From contig DKCV01000018.1 of the NCBI GenBank assembly GCA_002449265.1, forward strand, positions 1 to 17,580: a stretch of DNA of 17,580 bases, in the 5' to 3' direction. Position numbers and translations under genes: made by a program. Of this stretch, positions 6,384-12,535 are shown piece after piece. The first letter of the stretch is position 1. Every line of letters starts with the position of its first letter. The notes under the pieces are model-generated. The model was not told the DNA's origin and ran no database searches. It saw only the letters and a list, made by a program, of their open reading frames with translations. This stretch comes from Caryophanales bacterium UBA6865. GTDB taxonomy: Bacteria > Bacillota_I > Bacilli_A > RFN20 > CAG-826.

Positions 6384-7388
6384 TTATTGGTGTTTTTTAT
6401 CGCTCTTTGAAAAGCTTAAATACTTTTTGCCAGCCGCAAAATAATAGTTTTTCATTTTTGTGAGTAATTCTTTAGGCGATATGATTACTGCGTTACTTCC
6501 GAAACGCTTAAAGTAATGAATAATTTGACCATGAGAACAATAAAAATAATAGTCGTTGCCTTCAATTTTGTCTGGTGTCGGACGATATAAATAAATCCTT
6601 TTGTAAAGCTTTAGACCTTTATCGTTCAATCTAACGATAACGGGTTCTTCATTAGCGGATAAAAGCGGATATTCCACTCCATACTTTATCTGCTTTTCAA
6701 ATAAGGCGATTGTATCCGATGAAATATCTCGCTTAAGATTAGTGATTGTAACGTATTTTATTTTCGCTAGCCTTATGGTTTGAGTTGAACTAGGAGTCGA
6801 AATTAAAACATAGTTATATAGTTCTTCACGTGAGTGGGCGATTTTATAAACGGAAACATTATTAATAATCTCCTCGCTTGTTAAAACAACATTGACTTGT
6901 TTCTCATCTTTTATTGATTCCAATAACAGACGATAGTTTTCTTTAAAAATAACAAGCTCTCGATAATTTTGCTTAAGATTAGAATACGAAGTGAAAAGAT
7001 TCCGATAATAGGAGGCCAAAGAAACGTAAGAAGAAAGATTGTTTTCGATATTAATAATCGTTTTTTCCGACATTTTTGTCGGTTTTAGATTAATGATCTC
7101 TTTTTCTTTATCATCTTTATAGTATTCGCTTTTTCGAATCGTCTCTAATAGCTTGTCTATCGTTTCATTTTCATCGCCCTTAATTCTCCCAGTCAGATTT
7201 TTCGCGATGCTTTCTTTAAAAGTTTTTTCGTTTGCGCTGAAGTATTCGTAATAATTCAAAATGACGGTATTGAAGAATAGGTTTTTGTTTAATTCGCTTT
7301 CGTTTTTATAAAAGCCAAAATTCTCACAGTCTTTTAAGAGAGTGTCATAAGCGTTCTTATTGATGGTTATTTTTATCTTTTCGAGCAT
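6384..7388 (-). CDS. RHH-WYL regulator (ribbon-helix-helix plus WYL domain)
   Basis: About 334 aa. Residues 1-50 (strand EKIKITINKNAYDTLL, then two helices) read as a ribbon-helix-helix DNA-binding domain. The middle is helical and charged. Residues about 175-250 (YNYVLISTPSSTQTIRLAKI) look like a divergent WYL domain, and the end (YFYCSHGQIIHYFKRFG, then AVIISPKELL) matches the WYL C-terminal extension. WYL proteins sense nucleic-acid or nucleotide ligands and control defence and DNA-damage loci; RHH-WYL forms are known as accessories and regulators of CRISPR systems. The gene is divergent from the DUF2828 gene and shares a 340-base intergenic region with it. Start: an in-frame GTG exists at 7400, but ATG 7388 gives the usual RHH start; neither has a strong ribosome site. 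The WYL call rests on pattern, not a search. Confidence 0.72.
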   Translation of the reverse strand: MLEKIKITINKNAYDTLLKDCENFGFYKNESELNKNLFFNTVILNYYEYFSANEKTFKESIAKNLTGRIKGDENETIDKLLETIRKSEYYKDDKEKEIINLKPTKMSEKTIINIENNLSSYVSLASYYRNLFTSYSNLKQNYRELVIFKENYRLLLESIKDEKQVNVVLTSEEIINNVSVYKIAHSREELYNYVLISTPSSTQTIRLAKIKYVTITNLKRDISSDTIALFEKQIKYGVEYPLLSANEEPVIVRLNDKGLKLYKRIYLYRPTPDKIEGNDYYFYCSHGQIIHYFKRFGSNAVIISPKELLTKMKNYYFAAGKKYLSFSKSDKKHQ

Positions 7389-7409
7389 ATTGATAGTCAC
7401 TTTTTTGCA

Positions 7410-7429
7410 ATTATACCCCTTAAAGGGGT
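7410..7429. promoter_or_regulatory. WYL-gene promoter -10 and overlapping operator
   Basis: On the minus strand TATAAT lies at 7415-7410. Directly beside it is the palindrome ACCCCTT-A-AAGGGGT (7415-7429). Half-site AAGGGGTCA (7423-7431) recurs at 7474-7482. A plausible autoregulatory site for the RHH-WYL protein. Confidence 0.65.
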
Positions 7430-7473
7430 CATAAATATACTTAGAAAGATGGATAGATTAACTAGTTATATTT

Positions 7474-7482
7474 AAGGGGTCA
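7474..7482 (+). repeat. Second AAGGGGTCA half-site
   Basis: Direct copy of the half-site at 7423-7431, 51 bases away, between the WYL promoter and the candidate RNA region. Possible second operator for the divergent transcript. Confidence 0.5.
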
Positions 7483-7495
7483 AAAGATATTTTAT

Positions 7496-7710
7496 TTCTG
7501 ATAATTTTTTATTGGGCTTCTAAACATCAGAATATGGGTGCAAGGAAAAAATTCTTGCGAAAGGGTGCTAGCAGCAAACTAACCAAAATCAAAGCAATCA
7601 AAATCAAAACATGGTCACGGCATCGAGAGTGAGGTACACAAGCGCAGCAAAAACAAGCAAATATTAAGATCAACTGGTTTTATAAAGTTCGTATCTCGTA
7701 GATTTTTTTA
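7496..7710 (+). ncRNA. Candidate structured RNA or structured leader upstream of the DUF2828 gene
   Basis: About 215 bases with no usable reading frame. Visible elements are TTCTGAT (7496-7502) with ATCAGAA (7526-7532); a 7-bp hairpin with stem GCAAGGA (7540-7546) and TTCTTGC (7552-7558) and an A loop; the repeated word GGGTGC (7536, 7563); palindrome TGCTAGCA (7566-7573); a U-poor A/C-rich linker (about 7580-7610); a mixed-base block (7611-7650); and a weak hairpin ATCT-CGT-AGAT followed by seven T (7693-7709). Ro60-type proteins bind Y RNAs often encoded beside them, so a Y-RNA-like product is possible. I could not fold a clear Y-RNA or tRNA-like module, so this is a hypothesis; a long 5' leader of the DUF2828 mRNA is the alternative. 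Confidence 0.35.
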
Positions 7711-7728
7711 GAAAGAGAGGCAAGAATT

Positions 7729-9195
7729 ATGAATTTAATTAACGCTTTAGAAATCGAAGGTAACATCACTACAACAGAAAATGGTGCTTTTGCTTATCAA
7801 TCGACATTAAACTCCAATCTTGATTTCTTTAATAACATTCCAAGTTTTAGGAAAGATTCATCTGCTTGCCTCGATTTTTTTAAAAAGGCTTTCGAAGAGG
7901 ATAAGCTTTTGGCCCTAAAAAATCTTTTTTACATGCGAAATATTAGAGGCTTAGGTCAAGGGGAACGTCAAGCGAGCAAAACTATTTACAAATGGTTGGC
8001 CAAAAATCATCCAGATTTAATGTCTTTAAACATGGAATTAATCGGAGAATTCGGTCGAATGGACGACTATTATTCTTTATTGGACACTCCATTAGAAGAT
8101 AAAGCCTTTGAGCTATTAAAAAAGCAAATTGATAATGATTTAATAAGCGAGCATCCTTCTTTAACGGCAAAATGGCTAAAATCATGCAACACCAGTTCAA
8201 AAAGCTCTAGACGGATGGGTCGAATCACCGCCAAACATTTTGGCATGAAAGAAAAAGAGTATCGCAAAATGCTCAGCGCACTTCGCAAGAAAATAGACGT
8301 TACCGAAGTCAAGATGTGCAACAATGAATTTGGTAACATCATCTATGAAAACGTCCCTTCTAAAGCGATGCTCAATTATACAAATGCCTTTCAAATGCAT
8401 GATGAAAAACGATTTGAGGCATATATCGGCCGAGTTTCAAAAAATGAAGTCAAAATCAATTCCTCAACGCTTTATCCTTATGAGATCATAGAGAAATATG
8501 ATTTAGGGTGCAAAAACGATTTCTATGAGCCTTCTATCGATAATCAAGTTTTAGAATGTGAGTGGGACGCTTTGCCTAACTATGTGACCGATTCTTCTTC
8601 GACTCTTGTTGTCGCGGACACATCTGGCTCTATGGAAGGTAGACCTTTAAATGTTGCTTTATCTTTAGCAATCTATTTTGCAAGATTAAATCAAGGTGCG
8701 TGGAAGAACAAAATGATTACATTTTCGTCTAGCCCATACTTTATTGATTTCTCTAGATGCAAAACTCTATATGACTGTTTACGTAAGATCCCTTGCATTA
8801 ATGAAAACACAAACATTCAAAAAGTGTTTGAACTCATTTTAGATGCCGCGATAAAAAATCATGTTCCTTCTGAGGAAATGGTGAAAAACATCATCATAAT
8901 TTCAGACATGCAATTTGATAGATTTGGCGATAGGAAAAACAAAATTTCCTTTACCGATTACGTCAAAGAAAAATATGAAAGGGCTGGTTATAAAGCACCA
9001 TGCCTCATCTATTGGAACGTCTGTGAAAATAGAACGCCAGCCGTTCATGCTTTAAATAACGATAATGATGTCAAACTAATCTCCGGCTTTAGCCAAAGCG
9101 CTTTTGACACGATTATAAAATCACAAGGTTATGACCCTAAAACGGCCATGATTGATACCTTAAACTCTGAACTATTTGCTAAGGTTAGGGTTTAA
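7729..9195 (+). CDS. DUF2828 protein (Ro60/TROVE-like with von Willebrand A domain)
   Basis: 488 aa. Residues 1 to about 285 are a helical-repeat region of the TROVE/DUF2828 type: NLFYMRNIRGLGQGERQ and FGRMDDYYSLL are hallmark stretches of Ro-like proteins (ring of helical repeats that holds misfolded or small RNAs). Residues about 290-430 are a vWA domain with an intact MIDAS metal site, DTSGSM at 297-302, and a later IIIISDMQFD strand with a conserved Asp. Such proteins are RNA-binding, taking part in noncoding-RNA quality control; DUF2828 members are less studied than Ro60. AGAGAGG (7714-7720) sets the ATG. The gene stands alone after a long structured leader, opposite an RHH-WYL regulator, and ends at its own terminator. 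Family call is strong; the RNA partner is unknown. Confidence 0.88.
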   Translation: MNLINALEIEGNITTTENGAFAYQSTLNSNLDFFNNIPSFRKDSSACLDFFKKAFEEDKLLALKNLFYMRNIRGLGQGERQASKTIYKWLAKNHPDLMSLNMELIGEFGRMDDYYSLLDTPLEDKAFELLKKQIDNDLISEHPSLTAKWLKSCNTSSKSSRRMGRITAKHFGMKEKEYRKMLSALRKKIDVTEVKMCNNEFGNIIYENVPSKAMLNYTNAFQMHDEKRFEAYIGRVSKNEVKINSSTLYPYEIIEKYDLGCKNDFYEPSIDNQVLECEWDALPNYVTDSSSTLVVADTSGSMEGRPLNVALSLAIYFARLNQGAWKNKMITFSSSPYFIDFSRCKTLYDCLRKIPCINENTNIQKVFELILDAAIKNHVPSEEMVKNIIIISDMQFDRFGDRKNKISFTDYVKEKYERAGYKAPCLIYWNVCENRTPAVHALNNDNDVKLISGFSQSAFDTIIKSQGYDPKTAMIDTLNSELFAKVRV

Positions 9196-9260
9196 GGTAA
9201 ATATAAAAATGGATCAAAGCTTAAATAGAAACATTCAAAAATCTATACAATTTGGGCGTT

Positions 9261-9288
9261 AACATGGTGAAAGCCATGTTTTTATTTT
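9261..9288 (+). terminator. Intrinsic terminator of the DUF2828 gene
   Basis: AACATGG (9261-9267), 6-base loop, CCATGTT (9274-9280), then T-rich. A long open frame of the next gene begins inside it, which argues that the next gene starts later, at 9354. Confidence 0.85.
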
Positions 9289-9297
9289 CAAGATATG

Positions 9298-9334
9298 AAA
9301 CGTACTTGTTTATGTACGTTTTGTTTTGTATAAT
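9298..9334 (+). promoter_or_regulatory. yefM-yoeB promoter with palindromic operator
   Basis: TTGTTT (9306-9311), 17 bases, TATAAT (9329-9334). An 8-bp inverted repeat AAACGTAC (9298-9305) and GTACGTTT (9314-9321) encloses the -35. YefM proteins are known to bind palindromes with a TGTACA-like core; here the core is GTAC. A terminator role is less likely because the promoter overlaps it. Confidence 0.65.
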
Positions 9335-9353
9335 TACGAGAGGAGGAAAATGT

Positions 9354-9605
9354 ATGGCAACAACGAATATCACCGAATTAAGAAAAAACTTATTCAATGC
9401 AATCGATTCTGTTATCAAATTCAATGAACCTATTCAAGTTACGACGAAAAGCGGAAATGCGGTTCTCCTAAGCGAAGAAGATTATAATGCACTTCTAGAG
9501 ACGGTTTATCTTATGTCTCAGCCTGGGCTAGTTACTAAAATAAAGGAAGGCGAAAAGGAAGAGACGTCCGAAATGTCAAAATTTAATCCAGACGAGGAAT
9601 GGTAA
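9354..9605 (+). CDS. yefM: YefM/Phd-family antitoxin
   Basis: This 83-aa antitoxin binds the YoeB toxin and represses the operon. Start at ATG 9354, seven bases after AGGAGG (9341-9346); the longer frame to 9252 passes through a terminator. The Phd/YefM fold is clear: TNITELRKNLFNAIDSVIKF, EPIQVTTKSGNAVLLSEEDY, ALLETVYLM, then an acidic unstructured tail ending NPDEEW that would clasp the toxin. The toxin ATG follows one base after the stop. Confidence is high from motif order and the paired toxin. Confidence 0.93.
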   Translation: MATTNITELRKNLFNAIDSVIKFNEPIQVTTKSGNAVLLSEEDYNALLETVYLMSQPGLVTKIKEGEKEETSEMSKFNPDEEW

Positions 9606-9606
9606 A

Positions 9607-9870
9607 ATGTGGGCTGTCTTTTTTACCAAAAGTGCTGAAAAGGATAAGACGAGGTTGAAAGCGGCAGGACTAGAGAAAAAAGCTAAATCCCTATTGGTCT
9701 TACTTTCCGAGAATCCGTTTCAGACTCCTCCTTCTTATGAAAAACTTATGGGGGACTTGACTGGATATTATTCTCGCAGAATCAATATTCAGCATCGTCT
9801 TGTCTACCGAATCGATTCTCAAAAGCGCATCGTCATCGTTCATTCTATGTGGTCGCATTACGAACGATAG
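9607..9870 (+). CDS. yoeB: YoeB/Txe-family ribosome-dependent mRNA endonuclease toxin
   Basis: This 87-aa protein is of normal YoeB length. The signature is nearly complete: YEKLMGDLTGYYSRRINIQH, RLVY and the C-terminal HY pair. Glu45, Arg64, His84 and Tyr85 line up with the E. coli YoeB active residues Glu46, Arg65, His83 and Tyr84. YoeB cuts mRNA in the ribosomal A site during translation. It is coupled to yefM with one base between stop and start, and ends at a terminator 38 bases later. It appears intact and functional. Confidence 0.94.
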   Translation: MWAVFFTKSAEKDKTRLKAAGLEKKAKSLLVLLSENPFQTPPSYEKLMGDLTGYYSRRINIQHRLVYRIDSQKRIVIVHSMWSHYER

Positions 9871-9907
9871 GAAGACTCGAATAAACTTGCGCTGCTCCAT
9901 CATCTAT

Positions 9908-9935
9908 AAGCACGGTTTTCATCGTGCTTTTCTTT
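9908..9935 (+). terminator. Intrinsic terminator of yefM-yoeB
   Basis: AAGCACG (9908-9914), 8-base loop, CGTGCTT (9923-9929), then T-rich. A looser relative of the AACACGG terminator stems elsewhere in the window. Confidence 0.85.
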
Positions 9936-9938
9936 TGT

Positions 9939-10180
9939 GACTCCTATGAATGCAGTGTAGTTGTTATTAAGGATGTTCACAGGAGGCATTTAAACACGTG
10001 CTCCTAGAGAATATAAGAAGATGAATTCGATACCGCTATGATGATAGAAAAGATTGATAAGAATCCAAAGGTACATTCTCTTGACGAGTTAAGAAAAATA
10101 TATAGCATCTATAGCCGAGTTTTCTAATGAAACTTTTAAAGGATTTAGGAAGCTTGGTATATACCTAGAAAGTTATAGAT
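9939..10180 (+). pseudogene. Decayed relBE toxin-antitoxin relic
   Basis: The stretch is a degraded homologue of the intact pair at 5564-6041. It keeps the antitoxin words DEFD (from 10020) and NPKVHSLDELRKIY (10062-10103), directly followed by toxin-like YSRVFSNETFKGFRKLG remnants, the order of the intact operon. Damage: a one-base shift before DEFD (about 10013-10020), a missing run of about six codons after it, an in-frame stop after YSRVF, a missing antitoxin-toxin stop/start overlap, and loss of the toxin C-terminal half after about 10175. The upstream part also resembles the intact promoter (TGTAGTTGTTATTAA at about 9956). No protein is expected. Confidence 0.8.
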
Positions 10181-10283
10181 GTTGACCATTAATTAATAAT
10201 GACGTTTTCTTTAATTTTTTGATTTGAAAAAAATTGCTTTTCAGTAAAATAAAGGCATCAGTATAGAAAGAGGATCCAAGGCG

Positions 10284-10736
10284 ATGAAAAAGAAAGTTCT
10301 TAGATATTTTCTCGAAGCCTTTAGTGCCGCCGCTCTAGTTTGTGTTTCAGCCGTATCGACTTATTTTTTAACTAGCAAATACATAATAGTTACCGATAAT
10401 GATAAGAACTGGTTCCTAGATGAGGATGATATTTCAAAACCAACCAAATTCACCTATAAAGGCAAGGATTACTCCTATACGAGTAAGACTAGAAACACTC
10501 AATTCTATGAAAACACGAATACGTCAGACATCGTTGGTTTCATCATCGATCCGGCCGATTTCGAGAAGCTGAAAGAACTATTCCCTAACGATTACAAAAA
10601 TTATGAATACGAAACTCATTACCGCTTTTCTGATCCGAACAAGGCTTTTACGATTCTGAAACTAGAAGATTATGAAGTTTCTAATAGACTCGCTGTCCGT
10701 TTTGACGAAAAAACGTTAAATATTTATATAAGCTAG
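10284..10736 (+). CDS. Membrane-anchored hypothetical protein, paralogue 1
   Basis: 150 aa. A basic start (MKKK) precedes one hydrophobic helix (about 9-30). The rest is polar and, by the positive-inside rule, probably outside the cytoplasm. I do not recognise the family. It shares a pattern with the next gene: TYKGKDY near residue 53, then GFIIDPADFEKLKELFPND near 85-103. AAAGAGG (10267-10273) precedes the ATG. The two genes are 19 bases apart, so they are likely one operon. With no catalytic motif visible, a role as a small exported binding or envelope protein can only be guessed. Confidence 0.75.
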   Translation: MKKKVLRYFLEAFSAAALVCVSAVSTYFLTSKYIIVTDNDKNWFLDEDDISKPTKFTYKGKDYSYTSKTRNTQFYENTNTSDIVGFIIDPADFEKLKELFPNDYKNYEYETHYRFSDPNKAFTILKLEDYEVSNRLAVRFDEKTLNIYIS

Positions 10737-10755
10737 TGGTAAGGGGGAAATAATT

Positions 10756-11217
10756 ATGGAAAGAAAAAGTGTGATATCGATTGTAATTAAATCCCTAATA
10801 GCCTTAGGCTTAGTCGCCACCACTTGCCTAATCACCTATTTTGCGACAGTTTCTAGCGTTAAAAAATCTTTTGATAGAGGCGAAGAAGTCCCAGAAATAA
10901 TGCAAATACATGATTACGCCCCTGACACTCTAACGTATAAAGGTAAAACGTATCAGCTTGATAAAACTGTTCCATATGTCGAAAAAGAAAGACTAAAAGA
11001 TTTTGAAGGCTATATCGTTGATTCTCGTGATTACGAAATGATTACGAATCTTTTCCCCAATGACGCTAAAAAATACAATTTCCTTGTCGACGACCATTAT
11101 GAAAGCAGTAGAAAATTGACGCCGTTTTATTTGCTTGATGATTTAACCATCGAAGAGGGATTCGCCACATTTGATATATACGGTCCTGGCTCATATTGCT
11201 ATTTAGCTGCTGATTGA
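10756..11217 (+). CDS. Membrane-anchored hypothetical protein, paralogue 2
   Basis: 153 aa, with an N-terminal hydrophobic helix (about 8-30) and a polar outer domain. It parallels its upstream neighbour: TYKGKTYQLDKT near 55-66 and GYIVDSRDYEMITNLFPND near 80-98. LFPND and the preceding D-x-x-D/E pattern are the best conserved parts. AAGGGGG (10741-10747) gives a strong ribosome site. Its C-terminal end differs from paralogue 1 (GPGSYCYLAAD). The pair reads as a tandem duplication that has diverged well beyond recent copying. Function unknown. Confidence 0.75.
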   Translation: MERKSVISIVIKSLIALGLVATTCLITYFATVSSVKKSFDRGEEVPEIMQIHDYAPDTLTYKGKTYQLDKTVPYVEKERLKDFEGYIVDSRDYEMITNLFPNDAKKYNFLVDDHYESSRKLTPFYLLDDLTIEEGFATFDIYGPGSYCYLAAD

Positions 11218-11266
11218 ACTTTGGTCATAGATATATGGCTGCTCAAAGATTGTCTAAGCAGTGTTT

Positions 11267-11318
11267 GGACTATCTTTTCATGGTTTCACCGCTCAATTCT
11301 TAGCAAATAAGATAGTCC
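11267..11318. repeat. Perfect 10-bp inverted repeat with 32-base spacer
   Basis: GGACTATCTT (11267-11276) and AAGATAGTCC (11309-11318). It lies in the gap between the membrane-protein pair and the Fic gene. It is not followed by a T-run. TTAGCAAAT-like words recur beside it (about 11300 and 11331). Possible regulatory site or remnant of a small mobile unit. Confidence 0.6.
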
Positions 11319-11344
11319 TCTTATACCCAGTTAGCAAAATGGTC

Positions 11345-11377
11345 ATTCAGTTGTCCTCGATTTGATGACAACTGAAT
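11345..11377. promoter_or_regulatory. Perfect 11-bp inverted repeat at the Fic promoter (operator candidate)
   Basis: ATTCAGTTGTC (11345-11355), 11-base spacer, GACAACTGAAT (11367-11377). The right arm contains a possible -35 (ATGACA, 11365-11370), 17 bases before TAAAAT (11388-11393). Transcription would begin at about 11400, the first base of the ATG. Confidence 0.65.
11352..11377 (+). repeat. 26-bp direct repeat flanking the Fic gene, copy 1
   Basis: Begins TGTCCTC and ends GACAACTGAAT. It matches 12263-12288 with one mismatch. Copy 1 is part of the full inverted repeat; copy 2 has lost the left arm beyond TGTC. Confidence 0.8.
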
Positions 11378-11399
11378 ATCGAAATAGTAAAATCTTTCT

Positions 11400-12260
11400 A
11401 TGAAAGAAAAGAAAACATCGATTCGTTATTTCTTAGGATCACCCGTTCGGGCTATTTGGGATGAGAAAGGATTCGAATGGTTTTATTCCGCTACCGATAT
11501 AGTAGCGGTTCTTTCCGAATCTAGCGATCCAAGAAGATATTGGAACAATCTTAAGCATAGAAACCCCGATTTAATAACGTATGTTCACAAAAACTATTTG
11601 TTTTCTAGCGATGGGAAGCAATATTTGAACGATACGCTTAATGAAAATGCTATATCATCTCTTTTTTTATACATTCCAAGTCGACACCGGGAAAACCTAA
11701 AGAAATGGCTAAAAGGTTCGTTAGACCCAATCGATGAGCAAAGCAAAAATAGAGCGTATGAGCTTTATTCAAATGAATTGATTAGTGACAAACACATCGG
11801 CACTTCCAAGGGGTTGCAGCAAATACATGGCTATTTATTTGGTGGTTTGTATGATTTCGCTGGTAAGATTCGCACCAAAACGATATCGAAAGGCGGATTC
11901 GTTTTCGCAAACGGAGAGTTTCTCTTAGAAACCTTAAAATCCATAGACGAATTACCAGATTGTACATTTGAACAAATTGTTCATAAGTACGTAGAAATGA
12001 ATGTCGCGCACCCATTCATGGAAGGCAACGGGAGAAGCACGAGGATTTGGCTAGACCTTTTGCTAAAGAAAAGGCTAAGGGTATGCGTTGATTGGTCGAA
12101 AATTGACAAAAAGGAATATCTTACCGCGATGGAAAAATCGCCAGTTGATTCTAAGCCCATTTATGAATTACTAAAGAACGCTTTGACGGACAAAATAAAC
12201 GATCGAGAAATATTCATGAAAGGCATCGACTATTCCTATTATTATGAAGAAATCGAATAG
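11400..12260 (+). CDS. Fic-domain protein with N-terminal BRO-N-like domain
   Basis: 286 aa. Residues about 8-105 (VRAIWDEKGFEWFYSATDIV, AVLSESSDPRRYW, LKHRNPDL) resemble the BRO-N/phage-antirepressor DNA-binding domain. The C-terminal Fic domain has IHGYLFGGLYDFAGKIR and the complete motif HPFMEGNGRSTR at 204-215, so AMP transfer (or a related nucleotidyl transfer) to a target protein is expected. Before the Fic core I see no SxxxE(G/N) inhibitory helix and there is no small VbhA-like antitoxin gene next to it, so how it is restrained is open. There is no ribosome site; the promoter places the start at the ATG itself. It is flanked by 26-bp repeats. Confidence 0.87.
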   Translation: MKEKKTSIRYFLGSPVRAIWDEKGFEWFYSATDIVAVLSESSDPRRYWNNLKHRNPDLITYVHKNYLFSSDGKQYLNDTLNENAISSLFLYIPSRHRENLKKWLKGSLDPIDEQSKNRAYELYSNELISDKHIGTSKGLQQIHGYLFGGLYDFAGKIRTKTISKGGFVFANGEFLLETLKSIDELPDCTFEQIVHKYVEMNVAHPFMEGNGRSTRIWLDLLLKKRLRVCVDWSKIDKKEYLTAMEKSPVDSKPIYELLKNALTDKINDREIFMKGIDYSYYYEEIE

Positions 12261-12262
12261 GC

Positions 12263-12288
12263 TGTCCTCAATTTGATGACAACTGAAT
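12263..12288 (+). repeat. 26-bp direct repeat flanking the Fic gene, copy 2
   Basis: Starts two bases after the Fic stop codon. One mismatch from 11352-11377 (A for G after TGTCCTC). Confidence 0.8.
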
Positions 12289-12474
12289 CGTCTTTTTATA
12301 GACTCAAAATGTTCAAAAAGAGACTTGCCACACTACAACCACCACCATAAACCTTATTTTTTGATGAATAAATAAGATTTAGAAAGTAGAATCGAAAGCA
12401 TTTTCAATATCGCATTAAAGAAGCACAATCCTGGAATAAATTAAAGGACAGAGAACATTATTCGAGAGTTTACC
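12289..12474. other. Gene-free stretch before the AAA ATPase
   Basis: No reading frame or RNA gene is recognised. It is AT-rich with short A-runs. The AAGTACAA repeats follow directly. Confidence 0.45.
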
Positions 12475-12511
12475 AAGTACAAAAGAAAAGAAAAAGTACA
12501 ATGAAGTACAA
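12475..12511 (+). repeat. Three AAGTACAA repeats ahead of the AAA ATPase gene
   Basis: Copies at 12475-12482, 12494-12501 and 12504-12511, spaced 19 and 10 bases, about two helical turns and one. They lie 24 bases before the ATG. A binding site for the gene's own HTH product is possible. Confidence 0.55.
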
Positions 12512-12535
12512 TTATTCAAGAAAGAGGTAACAAAA

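Noticed and set aside
7580..7610. AATCAAA repeats as a CRISPR-like or iteron array
   Set aside because: Units are short and irregular with no spacers. They read better as an A/C-rich unpaired linker.
7670..7710. Possible T-arm (GTTCGTATC) of a tRNA-like Y-RNA module
   Set aside because: Only the loop word is tRNA-like. The stems do not pair properly and no D-arm or acceptor stem could be drawn.
9252..9353. Longer yefM start at 9252
   Set aside because: It lies inside the DUF2828 terminator and upstream of the promoter. AGGAGG fits the ATG at 9354 and the family start.
11238..11266. Terminator after the paired membrane-protein genes
   Set aside because: The CTGCT/AGCAG stem is only five pairs and lacks a T-run.
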